Assembly (NCBI GenBank): GCA_964058805.1
Contig: CAXKVV010001835.1
Span: 1-31,675 of the forward strand
Direction: 5' to 3'
Source: Schoenoplectus triqueter
Taxonomy: Eukaryota; Streptophyta; Magnoliopsida; Poales; Cyperaceae
Length of the DNA stretch: 31,675 nucleotides
The position numbers and the translations under genes were made by a program. This document shows positions 1-10,635 of this stretch, in pieces; positions within the stretch are counted from its first letter, which is position 1; the number at the start of each line of letters is the position of its first letter. The notes below the pieces were generated by a model. That model was not told the DNA's origin and did no database searches. It was given only the letters and a program-made list of their open reading frames with translations.

Positions 1-480
1 CCACAAATTGGCGCAAAATAAAGGTACTTTTACAAAGCACCATGCATCCAGAATCTAGTACGAGTGTTTGTGCTCATCTACGTGGCCATATATGTTGAAA
101 TTGAACAATATCAAGCGGTACATTATTGTATGTACCACTAATGTTCAGAGTTGTTATTTTTTTATTTTTTTTTATCTAATGTTCAGAGTTTTTATAATGA
201 TATATTATAATCGAACCATATAAAGAAGTGCAGATACCAAATCTATAGTTCACTTCTTAGAAAGAGGTGCAAAATATCAGGTTTGTTCATATCTACTTGT
301 ATGTAAATAAAGCTTTTCAGTAACTCCAGGCAACTAAATTATTAGGTACTCCATGAAATCGTAAAAAATAGGAATAAATGTTATTTCGACAAATTAATTT
401 ATCACATAAATTTTAGATTAAGTGGAAGAATGTAGTCTAAACAGGTATATCAAATTATAGATGGTATATCGATTTAGCTA
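1..480. other. AT-rich intergenic DNA, no gene seen
   Basis: No coding frame of length or recognisable repeat is visible. There are only short T runs (around 160-176) and general AT richness. It lies beyond the 3' end of the minus-strand MATE gene. Confidence 0.6.
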
Positions 481-765
481 TTGTATAATAATAATTATTA
501 TTTGATTATGTTAGATTATATTATTATATTCTGATTATGATTATATTATTATGAATACTATTATAAATATTATTTTACTATTATTTGATTATGTTATATT
601 ATATTATTATATTATAATTATAATTATATTATCATTATATTATCATTATATTATTATATTATGATTATAATTATTATTTTACTATTATTATTATTATATT
701 ATAATTATGTTATTAATTATTATCATCATCATCATTCTTAGTATCATAATTATTCATATTTTAAC
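481..765. repeat. degenerate ATT/TTA trinucleotide microsatellite
   Basis: Almost the whole stretch consists of ATT, TTA, ATA and ATC triplets with interruptions, ending in a short ATC run near 720-735. It looks like an old, decayed trinucleotide array. No coding potential is seen. Confidence 0.85.
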
Positions 766-1009
766 TATTTTGATTAATAATTATCTAATAATATTTTTTT
801 TCCGAATGGTCAAGAATATCGCTCTTCTAAAATGACACAATTTTATCACTTTTTAAAAATTATCATTTTTTCAAAATTATTTTTTAATTTACCAAACAAA
901 CCCGGTACAATGATATATTCTTCACATATATCACCTTACACTTTTCCAAAGCAATGTTCAATTCTTCCCTTTTTTTTTGGTAAAGAGAAGTTACAAATTT
1001 TAAGGGGCC

Positions 1010-1368
1010 CAGAAAGAATATTATTTATCCAATTTTTGTGCAGTCTCTTTCATTGAAACCTCCGTTGAGTCGATTAACTGCAAACCGCTATTGAGCTCAA
1101 CCATCAGAAGTGTTAAAAGGGAAAAGGAAGGAAACAAATAAGAAGTAAAATCGATACCCAAAATGCCCCCATAATCCATGCACATTGCATTCCCTTTGTA
1201 CAAATCAACTCAAAAGAAAAACCAAACATAACATGCCATCCTTCCTTGAGGAGCCCCCATCCTCTCAAATGGTTTAAAACCAAACATAACAGGCCACATA
1301 AATCCCTTACATATTCTCTATTATACCCTCCTGCACATTCAAAAGAACCCATTACAAACCAGGAGGTT
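1010..1368 (-). other. probable 3' UTR of the MATE gene
   Basis: This is the stretch directly after the TAA stop (1371-1369, minus strand). On the minus strand it is T-rich with several G/T runs, as plant 3' UTRs are. An AATAAT/ATAAAT-type poly(A) signal candidate lies near 1018-1026. Small frames on both strands here match no family. The exact 3' end is not determined. Confidence 0.45.
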
Positions 1369-4300
1369 TTACACTTCTCCATTTGTGTTCCCCATAAGCC
1401 CCTTCATCTCCTCATTTACCACCATGATCTCGGCATTCGTGAGTTTGCTTGCCCTTGAGGCCTCCAACTCCCAATCCGTTTGTACCAGAACTGCAATTAG
1501 TACAAGGACAATGCACGCAACTTGGGCCGAAAAGAGCCCATACCACAGCCCACTAAAGCCGACATTGGCCCCAAAGGCCAGGCTTACGGCCACTGGTAAA
1601 CCGACTAAATAGAAGGAGAGCAGATTGATTCTTGCACCAATGGCTGGCCGAGCTGTGCCACGCAAGACCCCACAACCAGTCGTCTGAGGGCAATTTCCCA
1701 GTTCACATAAACCCATTAGGGGCATCACAGCAGATGCCAGCCTAACAATGGATGCATCATTTGTGAAAAGCCGGACCCACCGTTCACGGAAAACAAGGGT
1801 CCAGATGACATGGATGGCCCCAATCATAAGTGCACATCCAAGGGCGACCAGAGCAGCCATGCGGGCCCGGCTCGGCTTCCCTGCCCCGAGCTCATTTCCT
1901 ACCTACAATTTCATTTTTGATATATCAGTATGGCAGTAACTCAGAAAGTTCATTTTTGGATGATAATTGGTGTGCTGTTTCTTGTTGATACATTTTGATA
2001 GATTTTGGCAGCTACCTTGGAACAGTGGCATAGACTGGTCCATGGGTATGATGTTACTTTTGGGGGAAAAAATGAGAAAAAAGAAGGCACAAATATGTCA
2101 ATGACAAGTGGATCACTAATTCCAGCTTTTTTGGGTGATTGTCAGGTTTGCATTGAAGAACACTGATGAAAACAAATGCTGACAATTGGTGGCATTTAAT
2201 AATAGAAGCAGTCCAGTGAATATGCACACTGGAAACATCACAGTTCAAAAGCAATCTAAATTTTCATGGACCACCCTCACAATCCCCACCCAGTCTAAAA
2301 ACCACTCCCTCTCACAAAATAAATCAAAATAAAAATGAACTGTTGGATGTGCTTTAGTCAATAACTCCTATTGAATATCATTACTAAAAGTTAGTGTAAC
2401 AATAAAACATTTGTACTCTAGAAAAAAAAAGTATAAGCATGTAAAAATAGAAACATATATACATGCGACAAACGTACAATAATTTAAGTTACAGGACCAC
2501 CCTAAATTACCTCATTGTCAAAAACTGACCCCTCAAATAATTAGTTGTTCTATAATTATTGAAGGACCTTTGAACATTTACTATTAGAGTAAAATTATGA
2601 TTTTCTTTCACTGGAATACAAGAAAATTGACCCAACAGGGAGATGCACTACTAAAGCAACTGTCTTATTTTGTAGAAAATTATATTACTTACTCTGGTAG
2701 AGACACATGCAGCTAATGCCATAGGCACAGTGTACATTAAACTAGTGGTTTGTATGAGTACTGCAGCAGCCCCGACAGCAGTGGTGGGGTCAGGGAGGTA
2801 TCCAGCTAATACTGTCATGATCTCATACCACCACCACTCCAAACATACACCGAGACAACTTGGTATGGCCAGTTTGACTAGTGGTGCAACACCACTAGAC
2901 ACTGCTGCAGGGGACGCCCATCCGCGCCATGTCAGCTGGCATGTGCCAGCCCAACGCAAGTAGATTAGTAGAAACATTAGCATGTTAAAGTTTGTGAGAG
3001 CTGATGCGATTGCCACACCTGGTACACCTAGACCCAGCACAAAGACCAAGAACATGTTGAGTGGTACATGTAGTACAACTGCTGCTGCCGAGCATGCCGC
3101 CATGGGTTTAGTTATGCCCTAAAAAGTTTCCCACGTGAGAAGAAAGTTCAATTCCTAATTTGACAAGATGACTTTTGCGATATAGATAAAAGTAAAGGGG
3201 GGTGACATGCAACCGGTGCCCGGTGTGCATCAATTTCAACAGTATTTACTATGACCAAAGTACAATAATTGGGTACATATTTGTTATTTCATAAGGGGAC
3301 AAATGTAATTCTTCATTATCATCCTATAAAGGTTACCAATCAAGTACATAAGAGCATGGTCCCACCTCATTTCAATCCCCCAAAGCTAGTAAATTTAATA
3401 TTTAACTATGGTCCCTCTTCATTTTATTTCTTCAAAGATTAACAAGTCCAAGTTCATGGCGTGTGGTCCTGACCAACATCAGACTCCTCATTTGATCTCC
3501 ACTTTATTCAATGCCATGTTATACAAACTTGATATATTTACCATACTAACCTTGACCAAGATCAGTGCACATAAAGTACCAGTGTGCAATATCATATTAT
3601 CAACCAATCATTTAAAAAAGACCACACGTCAAATGCAATTTACCTGGGACCGTAAATAAACCCGAAGCGGCTGAAGCGCAACATAAGTTAATAAATCAGG
3701 TAATGAATACAGACAGTAAGATGCTGCAGCGGCAGTGATTTGTGAGTCCTGGCCGAGACCGACCATGATTGGGCCAAGGTTCAGCCAGAGAAGTGAAATT
3801 GGCACCGCGGCTAGAAAGAGTAACAGAAATGCTCTCTGCAGGGAGAGAGAGAGCATTTCATAGTTGCCTGAGCCGTAAGCTTGAGAGCAGAGAGGCTCTA
3901 GACCTGATGCGAGCCCGAACAGCACTGAGTAGCCTGTTATGTTGGTGAATCCTATCGACAACGCCCCACCTATCGGTCATAGAAAGTAGAAAATTCTCAC
4001 CATTCCATATTTGGTGCACAGACATTAATTAAGCTAACTTTCAAACAGTTTGATGCACAGACATTAATTAAACTCTTACCATTCCAGATACTTTCAAACA
4101 GTTTACGGTCCAGTTAAATAGCTAATTGCACAAAGCACAATGCTGTTTTCAATGGAGTTGCAATTACAAGGATGTTGTAATCAATTTGAATATGTTGCAA
4201 TAATCCAATCGCTACAATTTAATCTGGCCCAAGTAACAAGCAGCAAAATAGAAGCTTCTTTACAAACTAATATTTTGTTGCCGATACAGCCCATTCCAAG

Positions 4301-4870
4301 AAACAGACAAAAAGATAAAAACATAAAACAAGAAATAAAAATAACCTACATGTTTATATCTAAATTCATACCCTCCCCGCCCCCCCCCCCCCCCCCACAC
4401 ACTTTTTGGGGTTTGGGTCCCAAATTTCTAACTCGCTTCATCATTTGGATAACTAATTTCATAAACAGGTATCTAAAATGATTCCGTACAACCATAAACA
4501 GCTGTTCAATGTTTCTCAGGCCGACGATGAATCAGAGTTCAATCTCTCCAAAGGACGAGAACCACGTTTTTTTTCGAGAAAAGGGGGAGGGAAAGTGGGA
4601 CCCACCTGCCAGCGCGAGGGGTCCGAGGCGACCCAGGAAGAGAACAGAGACCATGGCGCGTAGAAACACAACACAGTTCATGAGCGTAATCGGCGCAGCC
4701 ATGGACCATAACTCGCCGAGCTCCGCTACCACTGGATCCTTTTTGCTGGACTTGGAGGTAATATCGTAAAAATTGGTATCTAATTCTGCATCGTCTACCT
4801 CCTTCACATTTGGTTGGGTACCTTGCTCTTGGTTGTACTGGGTTTTGTTCGTCGTTGTAGAAATGGCCAT
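1369..4870 (-). CDS. DTX54: MATE-family transporter, DETOXIFICATION 54-like, four exons
   Basis: Multidrug and toxic compound extrusion antiporter of the plant DTX family. Members use a cation gradient to export organic compounds across plasma or organelle membranes; the substrate here is unknown. Exons on the minus strand are 4870-4606, 3969-3644, 3118-2693 and 1902-1369. All junctions are GT-AG and phases agree (1, 0, 0), giving 516 aa. Visible motifs: [20 protein letters not shown] (76-95, across exons 1 and 2), [12 protein letters not shown] (110-121), [10 protein letters not shown] ending exon 2 at 197, [13 protein letters not shown] (284-296), [13 protein letters not shown] (337-349, across exons 3 and 4), and [17 protein letters not shown] (405-421). 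Hydrophobic segments fit the usual 12 helices with a hydrophilic N-terminus of about 50 residues. EWWWYE and NCPQTTGCG are typical of the DTX48-56 group, and overall wording is closest to DTX54 from memory. No stop or frameshift is seen. The start is the only in-frame Met giving a normal N-terminus. A solute carrier of a neighbouring DTX subgroup is the alternative. Confidence 0.93.
1903..2692 (-). other. MATE intron 3
   Basis: Donor GTAAGT follows the AGA codon at 2695-2693. The acceptor TTGTAG precedes GTA GGA AAT GAG, which restores the conserved VGNELG motif. No other feature is seen inside; short frames here are not coding. Confidence 0.85.
3970..4605 (-). other. MATE intron 1 with a poly-C tract and a short duplicated segment
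   Basis: Joining GCAG at 4609-4606 to GTGGGGCG at 3969 restores LAGGALSIG. The intron carries an almost pure C run near 4379-4396 (G run on the transcribed strand). It also holds a loose duplication: GCACAGACATTAATTAA appears near 4017 and 4055, and CTTTCAAACAGTTT near 4038 and 4091. Confidence 0.85.
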
Positions 4871-5050
4871 TGTTGATTTGTTGTTATCGCTGAGAAAGGG
4901 GGGTAGGTTTGTGCGACTGTGCGCGTGTGTGAGAGAGAGGAGGGGGCTTAAAGGCTTTCCCTTCTAAGTATCAGCTGTGCCTTGTAGTTAAACGGTGGTG
5001 AGAACTGAGAACTGAGAACAGAGCAAAAAAGGCTATAGCCTATAGGGGCG

Positions 5051-5058
5051 TATATATA
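5051..5058 (-). promoter_or_regulatory. TATA box of the MATE gene
   Basis: The minus strand reads CCTATATATACG here, about 180 bases upstream of the MATE ATG. Transcription would be expected to begin near 5020-5030, giving a leader of roughly 150-160 bases with repeated CTCAGTTCTCAGTTCTC. It is the only clean TATA element at a suitable distance. No transcript data are available. Confidence 0.55.
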
Positions 5059-5633
5059 GGGCAAATTTTCACTTGCCAGTCCGGTCCCAGTTGCCATCTT
5101 AAATTATAATCATCAATTCATCATATATAGAAACTACGGGGGGATTAAATATTTTTAATGGATGAAAATCAGCTATTATTCTATGTCTTACTTTTAAATT
5201 TTAAAAAAATAAGAATAAAAAAATTATTTATATATTTTTTTACTTGTAGATTAATAGTCAATAAAATTTCATACAAGTTCATCAAAAATTATCAAATTTA
5301 ACAGTGTTTCACTAATAGTTTCAAATTAATAATTTTTAATGAATAATTAAATATTAATAAAATTATATAAATTTAACGGGTTATTAATCTACTTTGGATC
5401 CATTTTTAGTATATGTTGCTACGGTGGGGACTGGGGACAAAAATTTTAGATTTTCAGAACATGAGGTAACAAACTTTGCATTGAGTTGGGTCATTTACAT
5501 TTTGATCTAAAGGCGGATCTATATCGATAATATTAATATCAAAATTATTCGTGGTTCACCCGGAAAAATATATATTCATATTTGGAAGGAAAAAATACAG
5601 TGAATAATGAATGATGTTGAGCACTTCATCTGT
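5059..5633. other. AT-rich upstream region of the MATE gene
   Basis: Only AT-rich DNA with short A and T runs is seen between the MATE TATA box and the first MITE. No gene is seen. Confidence 0.5.
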
Positions 5634-5641
5634 TCTGCTAG

Positions 5642-6332
5642 TAGAGGTGCAAATTGATCGGTTGGACGGTGGACAAAATTATATTTATATTCATTTTAAT
5701 TTTTTGAATATGAATACAGATGGTTTTGAATACTAATACTGATCAGATAGTAAATGGATATGGATACGAATCGGAAAATACACGAATATGAATGTAAATA
5801 TGGATGTATTTCGAATACTAAATTAAAATATCATCAATATAATTAAAAAATAATTACATAATATTTTTCATGATAGATCATTAATTATAAGTTATATTAT
5901 TATAAAAATTAAAAAATAATTATTATTATATTATTAGTGAATTAATCAATAATTATAATTATATATTTATCTTAAAAATACATAAACTAAAATATTAGTT
6001 AAAATATATCAAAAAACTATAAAAAAAATAAATATAAGGCAAATTATGTATTAATTTAGTTATTTTTTTAATCTACATTAAAAACTCAATTGAAAAATAT
6101 ATAATGGATCTTTTATCCGCATATCTAAATTTAAAAAATATCTGGATCTGGATAAGTATCCATATTCATATTAGTATCCAGTTTTAAATTAAAATCGTAT
6201 TCATATTTATATCCGATAAAAAAATATCTGTATTCGTATTCATATTTCAAAATATATGTATATATATATGCACTAATATCTGAATATGAATCGGGAGACG
6301 ATAGGATAATATCTGATTCGTTTGCACCCCTA
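5642..6332. mobile_element. hAT-type non-autonomous element (MITE)
   Basis: The ends are inverted: TAGAGGTGCAAAT at the left and the reverse complement of TAGGGGTGCAAACG at the right. They are flanked by 8-bp copies TCTGCTAG (5634-5641) and TCTGCCAG (6333-6340), with one mismatch, as expected of a hAT target duplication. The interior is AT-rich with many GGATATGGATACGAAT-like words facing each other across the centre. It has no transposase frame, so a hAT enzyme elsewhere would have moved it. Confidence 0.85.
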
Positions 6333-6428
6333 TCTGCCAGCCGAGATTGCAAACCGACAACGCATCTCTAGGAAGATTTCACAAGAGAAAAATATCTGAA
6401 CAAGAAATTTGAATCTCTCTGTTGCTAC

Positions 6429-6748
6429 CATAGTAACAAGATTCACGAATTATTCGTGAATAATTTATTTTTCACCCATAGCCGGATGTTTCATAAATAA
6501 TTCGTCAGTTTAATATACAATGAGTTTTTTTGGTCAAAAAAATATTTTATTCGTGAATTATTCGGCAAAAAAACACAGTATATATTATTTTATATGGAAT
6601 TTTATAGTTTTTAATATATTTTTAATATTTTATCATTATAATATATATTTTATTTATATTATATGAAACGAACTATTCTCGAATTATATCCGAACGTCGA
6701 ATTTTTTATCTCGCCGAATATTTCTTGAATCACGAACTTGTCACTATG
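6429..6748. mobile_element. short inverted-repeat element with hAT-like 8-bp duplication
   Basis: The left end starts CATAGTAACAAGATTC; the right end, read on the other strand, starts CATAGTGACAAGTTCG. Flanking octamers are GTTGCTAC (6421-6428) and CCTGCTAC (6749-6756), 6 of 8 matching. The interior repeats TTCGTGAATTATTCG-like palindromic words. The element is 320 bp, non-coding and AT-rich. The superfamily is inferred from duplication length only. Confidence 0.65.
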
Positions 6749-7106
6749 CCTGCTACTTGCTAAGTTGCTAGGCATCTTGGTAGTCTTTTGATTAACTTCT
6801 TTTTAGTGTTCCGGAGAAGTATGAATTATTTATATTTAAATTAAAGGGAGGGATTACTTGAGTTATAGTGGCTATTTTCATAATTTTAATAATCAAATTT
6901 TAAATTAATTATTTTTTATGAACTATCAGATGATAAATATAAAATTTTAAAATATAATTAATTTATAAATTCCAGGATGTGTTTATAAATATATTTTTTT
7001 ATTTTAATTTTTTTTAAATACATTATTAAAATCATTAATATGGTCATTATGAAAATGATCCCTCTCCCTACAAACAAAAGTTCAAAAAAACTCTCTCTAC
7101 ATGCGA
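6749..7106. other. AT-rich spacer between MITEs
   Basis: No frame, repeat end or motif is recognised between the 6429-6748 element and the GAGCATCTCC element. Confidence 0.5.
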
Positions 7107-7109
7107 TAA

Positions 7110-7810
7110 GAGCATCTCCAATGCTAAAATAGTTTCTAAATTATTATTGTTGCCATGTCAATACAGTTTCTAAAACTAAAATTTTTCCTCCAACGCTGAA
7201 TCGCGTTTTCTCAGAGATGCATGTGCCAGATAGGAAGGGAAGAAATGGATTAGCAATTTTGTTCTCCATCTCTGAAATTAGATCGATTGCTAATATGACA
7301 TGTACTTTAGAACTGGATTTCTAAGAGCATCTCCAACGTTCAAACCATTTCTAAACTCTTATTTAAGCCACATCAGTTAATTGAACGGAGAGTTTCTAAA
7401 ACTCAATTATTTGCTCCAACGCTGAATCATGTTTTCTAATTTTGAAGCGCCAGATAGGATTTCGCTCGTGAGGTAAATTTGACGCGCCAAATGGTCACAT
7501 ACGAAATGAGCTAATTTACACTAGCGAATAATTTGCTTCATCGTTGAAACTCTTTCAATTGCTAATCTGATGTGGACTTTAGAACAGAGTTTCTAAATTA
7601 GAAACCGGTCTTCAAATTTCTAATTTAGCAACTAGCGCTCCAATGCTGAAATTAAAATTAGAGAATGACACGTAAGATTAGAAACTTAATAGCAACTGGG
7701 GTTGGAGATGCTCTAAATTAGAAACTGGTGATTGAATTTCTAATTTAGAAACCAGCACTCCAACGCTGAATTACAGTGCAACTCAAAAAAATCCCCCGTT
7801 GGAGATGCTC
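7110..7810. mobile_element. Harbinger-like MITE (outer copy), interrupted by a second copy
   Basis: The left end is GAGCATCTCCAATGC after TAA (7107-7109). The right end, on the other strand, is GAGCATCTCCAACGGGG, followed by TAG. Without the inner insertion the copy would be about 309 bp. Its interior carries CTCCAACGCTGAAT words near both ends. Three-base TAA-type targets and GAGCATCTCCAAC ends fit the PIF/Harbinger group, which is an inference. No transposase is present. Confidence 0.75.
7325..7713. mobile_element. Harbinger-like MITE (inner copy) nested in the same family
   Basis: It runs from GAGCATCTCCAACG to the reverse complement of GAGCATCTCCAACCCC, flanked on both sides by TAA (7322-7324 and 7714-7716). 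Its interior parallels that of the outer copy: TTTCTAAATTAGAAAC, then TTTCTAATTTAG, then CTCCAAYGCTGAA, in the same order. The 389-bp element inserted into a TAA inside its relative. Confidence 0.8.
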
Positions 7811-8394
7811 TAGGAGCAACTATGATCAATTATATGTCGTCGTTTGGTCACTCTATGCCATATTAGTGACCTCGTTTGGAAGCGGACAAGTCAAAGATAA
7901 AAGTTCAAGATATTCATTGCGATCAATTATATAGTTTGTAGTAGTTTGAGAATTAGTTTTTGGTCTAATGACAAAAATAATAATCTCTGTGTAAAAAATC
8001 ACAGATTCAAAATATAAATGAAAGTTTTTTATGCATAATTAAGAAATAAATAGTTTCGACTCTAATTTTTATTAAAAACTAATAACTTTATTTAATAATT
8101 ACTTGAACAAATAAGAAAAAAAGTATAAATAAACAAAAATAAGTATATTTTGTTCACATGCGTATCACGAAATAGAAGTACTCATTGATAAATTGAATGC
8201 AAGTGTACATCTCCAAATAATTTGGTTTCAATCAGTTGTAATTTTTTTTTAGAAAAAAATAAAGGTCTAGTCCTCAAATTTTATTGATATTATTCAATCA
8301 CTTGGCTTGTGGATTGACAATTACTTACAAAAGCTGCATAACATTAAAAAATAAATGAAAAAGAAGTAAATAATAAAACACAATCAGGGCCCCC
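7811..8394. other. AT-rich spacer before the LINE
   Basis: No gene or repeat boundary is recognised. Small frames on the minus strand near 8344-8571 are shadows of the LINE 5' end. Confidence 0.5.
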
Positions 8395-10515
8395 AATTTG
8401 TTCTATAAATCCTTCAATTCCAGAGTTCTGATACCCTCCCCCTATCTCTTTGTTCTCACAGCAGACTTCTTGCCTGGATGGATTCAAGAACTTACAAGAA
8501 GGCATATCATACAAAAACCATTCCCACAGTGTCAACAATGCCTGTTGTACGCCGATGATACAATTCATCATGAGGCCAGAAGAGCATCAAATAAACACGC
8601 TGAAAATACTGCTTCAAGTATATGGAGAAATATCAGGACTAGAAGTCAGTCTTGATAAATCAGAACTTCTGATAACGGCAGCAGACCCTCAAAGGGTGCA
8701 CCAACTGGCGGAGATAATGGGATGTAAGACAGGCTCATTCCCTTTCAAATATTTAGGATTACCGTTGTCAAACAAAAAAAATTTTTAAAAAAAAAGAGCA
8801 TTATAGGGAATTAATACTGCTGGTTCAAAGTAAATTGGCAAATTGGAAGGCATCGTTGTTATCAATTGGAGGAAGGTTGACAGTCACATCAATGGGTACC
8901 ACTATGGGTCATAAAAGAAATAGATAAGATCAGAAGAAGGTTCTTATGGCATGGTCACAAAGAACAAAGCACACCCAGACACATGAGCTTAGTGAATTGG
9001 AACATAGTTACAAGGCCAATAAACATGGGGGGGGGGGGATTATAGATTTGCACATAATGAATCGGGCACTTCTTACAAAATTAATGTGGAAATGGATACA
9101 CGAGCAACATGGCACACCCATCATCTTTATACAAACACTAACACCATCAGGGCTTGGTTAAGCGCTCAAGCCACACCTTTCTGGAAACCATTGAAGCAAA
9201 TGGATGAGTTCTTCACCATTTCAAGACAAATCAGAATAGGGAACGGAAAAAAAAAACAGATTTTGGCTTGACAACTGGCAAGGAACTGTTTTTAGATGGG
9301 AATATGGAGTGTTGTTCACTTTTGTGGAGGATGAGAATATATCAGTAGCGGACTCATGGCAGCAAAACAATTGTGTATTATATCTTAAGGAGCCGCTCTC
9401 CCAACAGGCATTACAACAGAAGCAATGCTTATTGAGGACTATGCCGCAAATTAATTTTCAAGAGCACCTACAAGATCATTCTGATTGGAGATGGGACGAC
9501 AAAGGACAATACACCGTCAAGTCTGGCTATAGAGCGATTCAGGAAGGACCATTTATTGCCAATAGAATTCTAGTCATATGGAAATTGCATCTGCCCACAA
9601 GAGTGACTATATTTGCATGGCTGCTATTACAAAATAGATTGCTCACAATTGATAATTTAATAAGGAGAGGATGGATGTCCCTAATATGTGCTACATGTGT
9701 AGATTCAAAATGGAAAATGCAAAACATCTATTTTCACAGTGTGCATATACGAAAGAGGTAATAAGGATTTTGCTGCTACAAAATACACAGCCAACAATCT
9801 TAACACCGAGCTTTCACCAAGGGATGTATGAAGATAACATATTGAACAGGGGGGACATAGGACAGAAAAGAATGCAAATCACCTGCAGCTTTGTGCTTTG
9901 GAGAGAAAGATGCGCAAGGATTTTTAGGCAGCAATACAAAAATGAAGAGCAACTGGCTATGGAAATTATGTATGAATTCAGCCAATGATTTGTATAACTG
10001 AAATATGCATAGACGTCATGAAAGAAGATCAAGCAACTCTGAGCTGAAAGGAGGGCAATTCAGGAAGTTTCAAATGTTGCTACTGGTACCGAAGGGATAG
10101 GGTGGATTGGAATTCTTATCACCCGCCGCGCTGCATCGTACAGCGCGGTTGATGAGCCGTTCGATTGTGTGAAGATTTGTTCCAACTCTAATCTCAAAGT
10201 TGTCCCCTATATATCTATGATTATAAATGGGCTGCAAATCCTGCTGCGCTACAGATGATAGATATCCGGGTGGATTGTAGTCTTGGCCTTCTGACATATG
10301 CGCACTGATGGAGTGGTTCTATTCACAACAAAGAGTCAGCTCTGGGACTGTGCAGAATTGTAAGATTTCTGGGAGCGCTCCTGGGACTGAGCAGATTTGT
10401 GCATTTTTTTTGTGACTTTGATTTATATTTTGTAACAAATAACACCGCTCGTGTTATATTTACATTTATAAAAAGAAAGTTGAGGGCTTTGACCCTCATC
10501 TTTTCATCAAAAAAA
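8395..10515 (+). mobile_element. 5'-truncated, decayed L1-type LINE (reverse transcriptase end and zf-RVT)
   Basis: The 3' part of a plant L1-like non-LTR retrotransposon. It begins inside the reverse transcriptase at PSPYLFVLTADFL (about 8434), continues to an intact YADD catalytic box (8548-8559), then shifts frame to SGLEVSLDKSELL, FKYLGLPLSNKK and, after further breaks, NMGGGGIIDLHIMNRALL near 9030-9080. The zf-RVT region follows (9309-9670): WRWDDKGQYTVKSGYRAI and WKLHLPTRVTIFAWLLLQNR. After another shift comes CYMCRFKMENAKHLFSQC (9685-9738). Past 10050 is a 3' UTR ending in a TGAGGG/CCCTCA stem (10481-10498) and a short A tail near 10508-10515. Several frameshifts and stops make it inactive. 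The N-terminal endonuclease, ORF1 and the 5' end are missing. Target duplications were not found. Confidence 0.9.
9028..9038. repeat. G homopolymer inside the LINE
   Basis: An uninterrupted run of about 11 G lies in the LINE coding region between NIVTRPINM and IIDLHIMN. The frame changes across it, so slippage here probably caused one of the frameshifts. Confidence 0.7.
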
Positions 10516-10635
10516 TCCTATCCAGATTTTCGGATTCGGGTCGGTCGATTGGATCCGGATCAGTTCCGGTTTGAATTAATTTGTTCGGTACCGAATCGGT
10601 TCCAGATATTATCTGGACAAAAATAGCACCTCTAA
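10516..10635. mobile_element. fragment of a GG(A/T)CCGG-rich non-autonomous element
   Basis: Immediately after the LINE A tail come facing words such as TTCGGGTCGGTC, GGATCCGGAT and GGTACCGAATCGG. The stretch ends AGCACCTCTA, whose reverse complement TAGAGGTGCT resembles the hAT-type ends at 5642. Only one end is seen, so this is probably half an element. Confidence 0.45.

Noticed and set aside
2730..2963. Plus-strand frames across MATE exon 3
   Set aside because: They are shadows of the conserved minus-strand MATE coding sequence.
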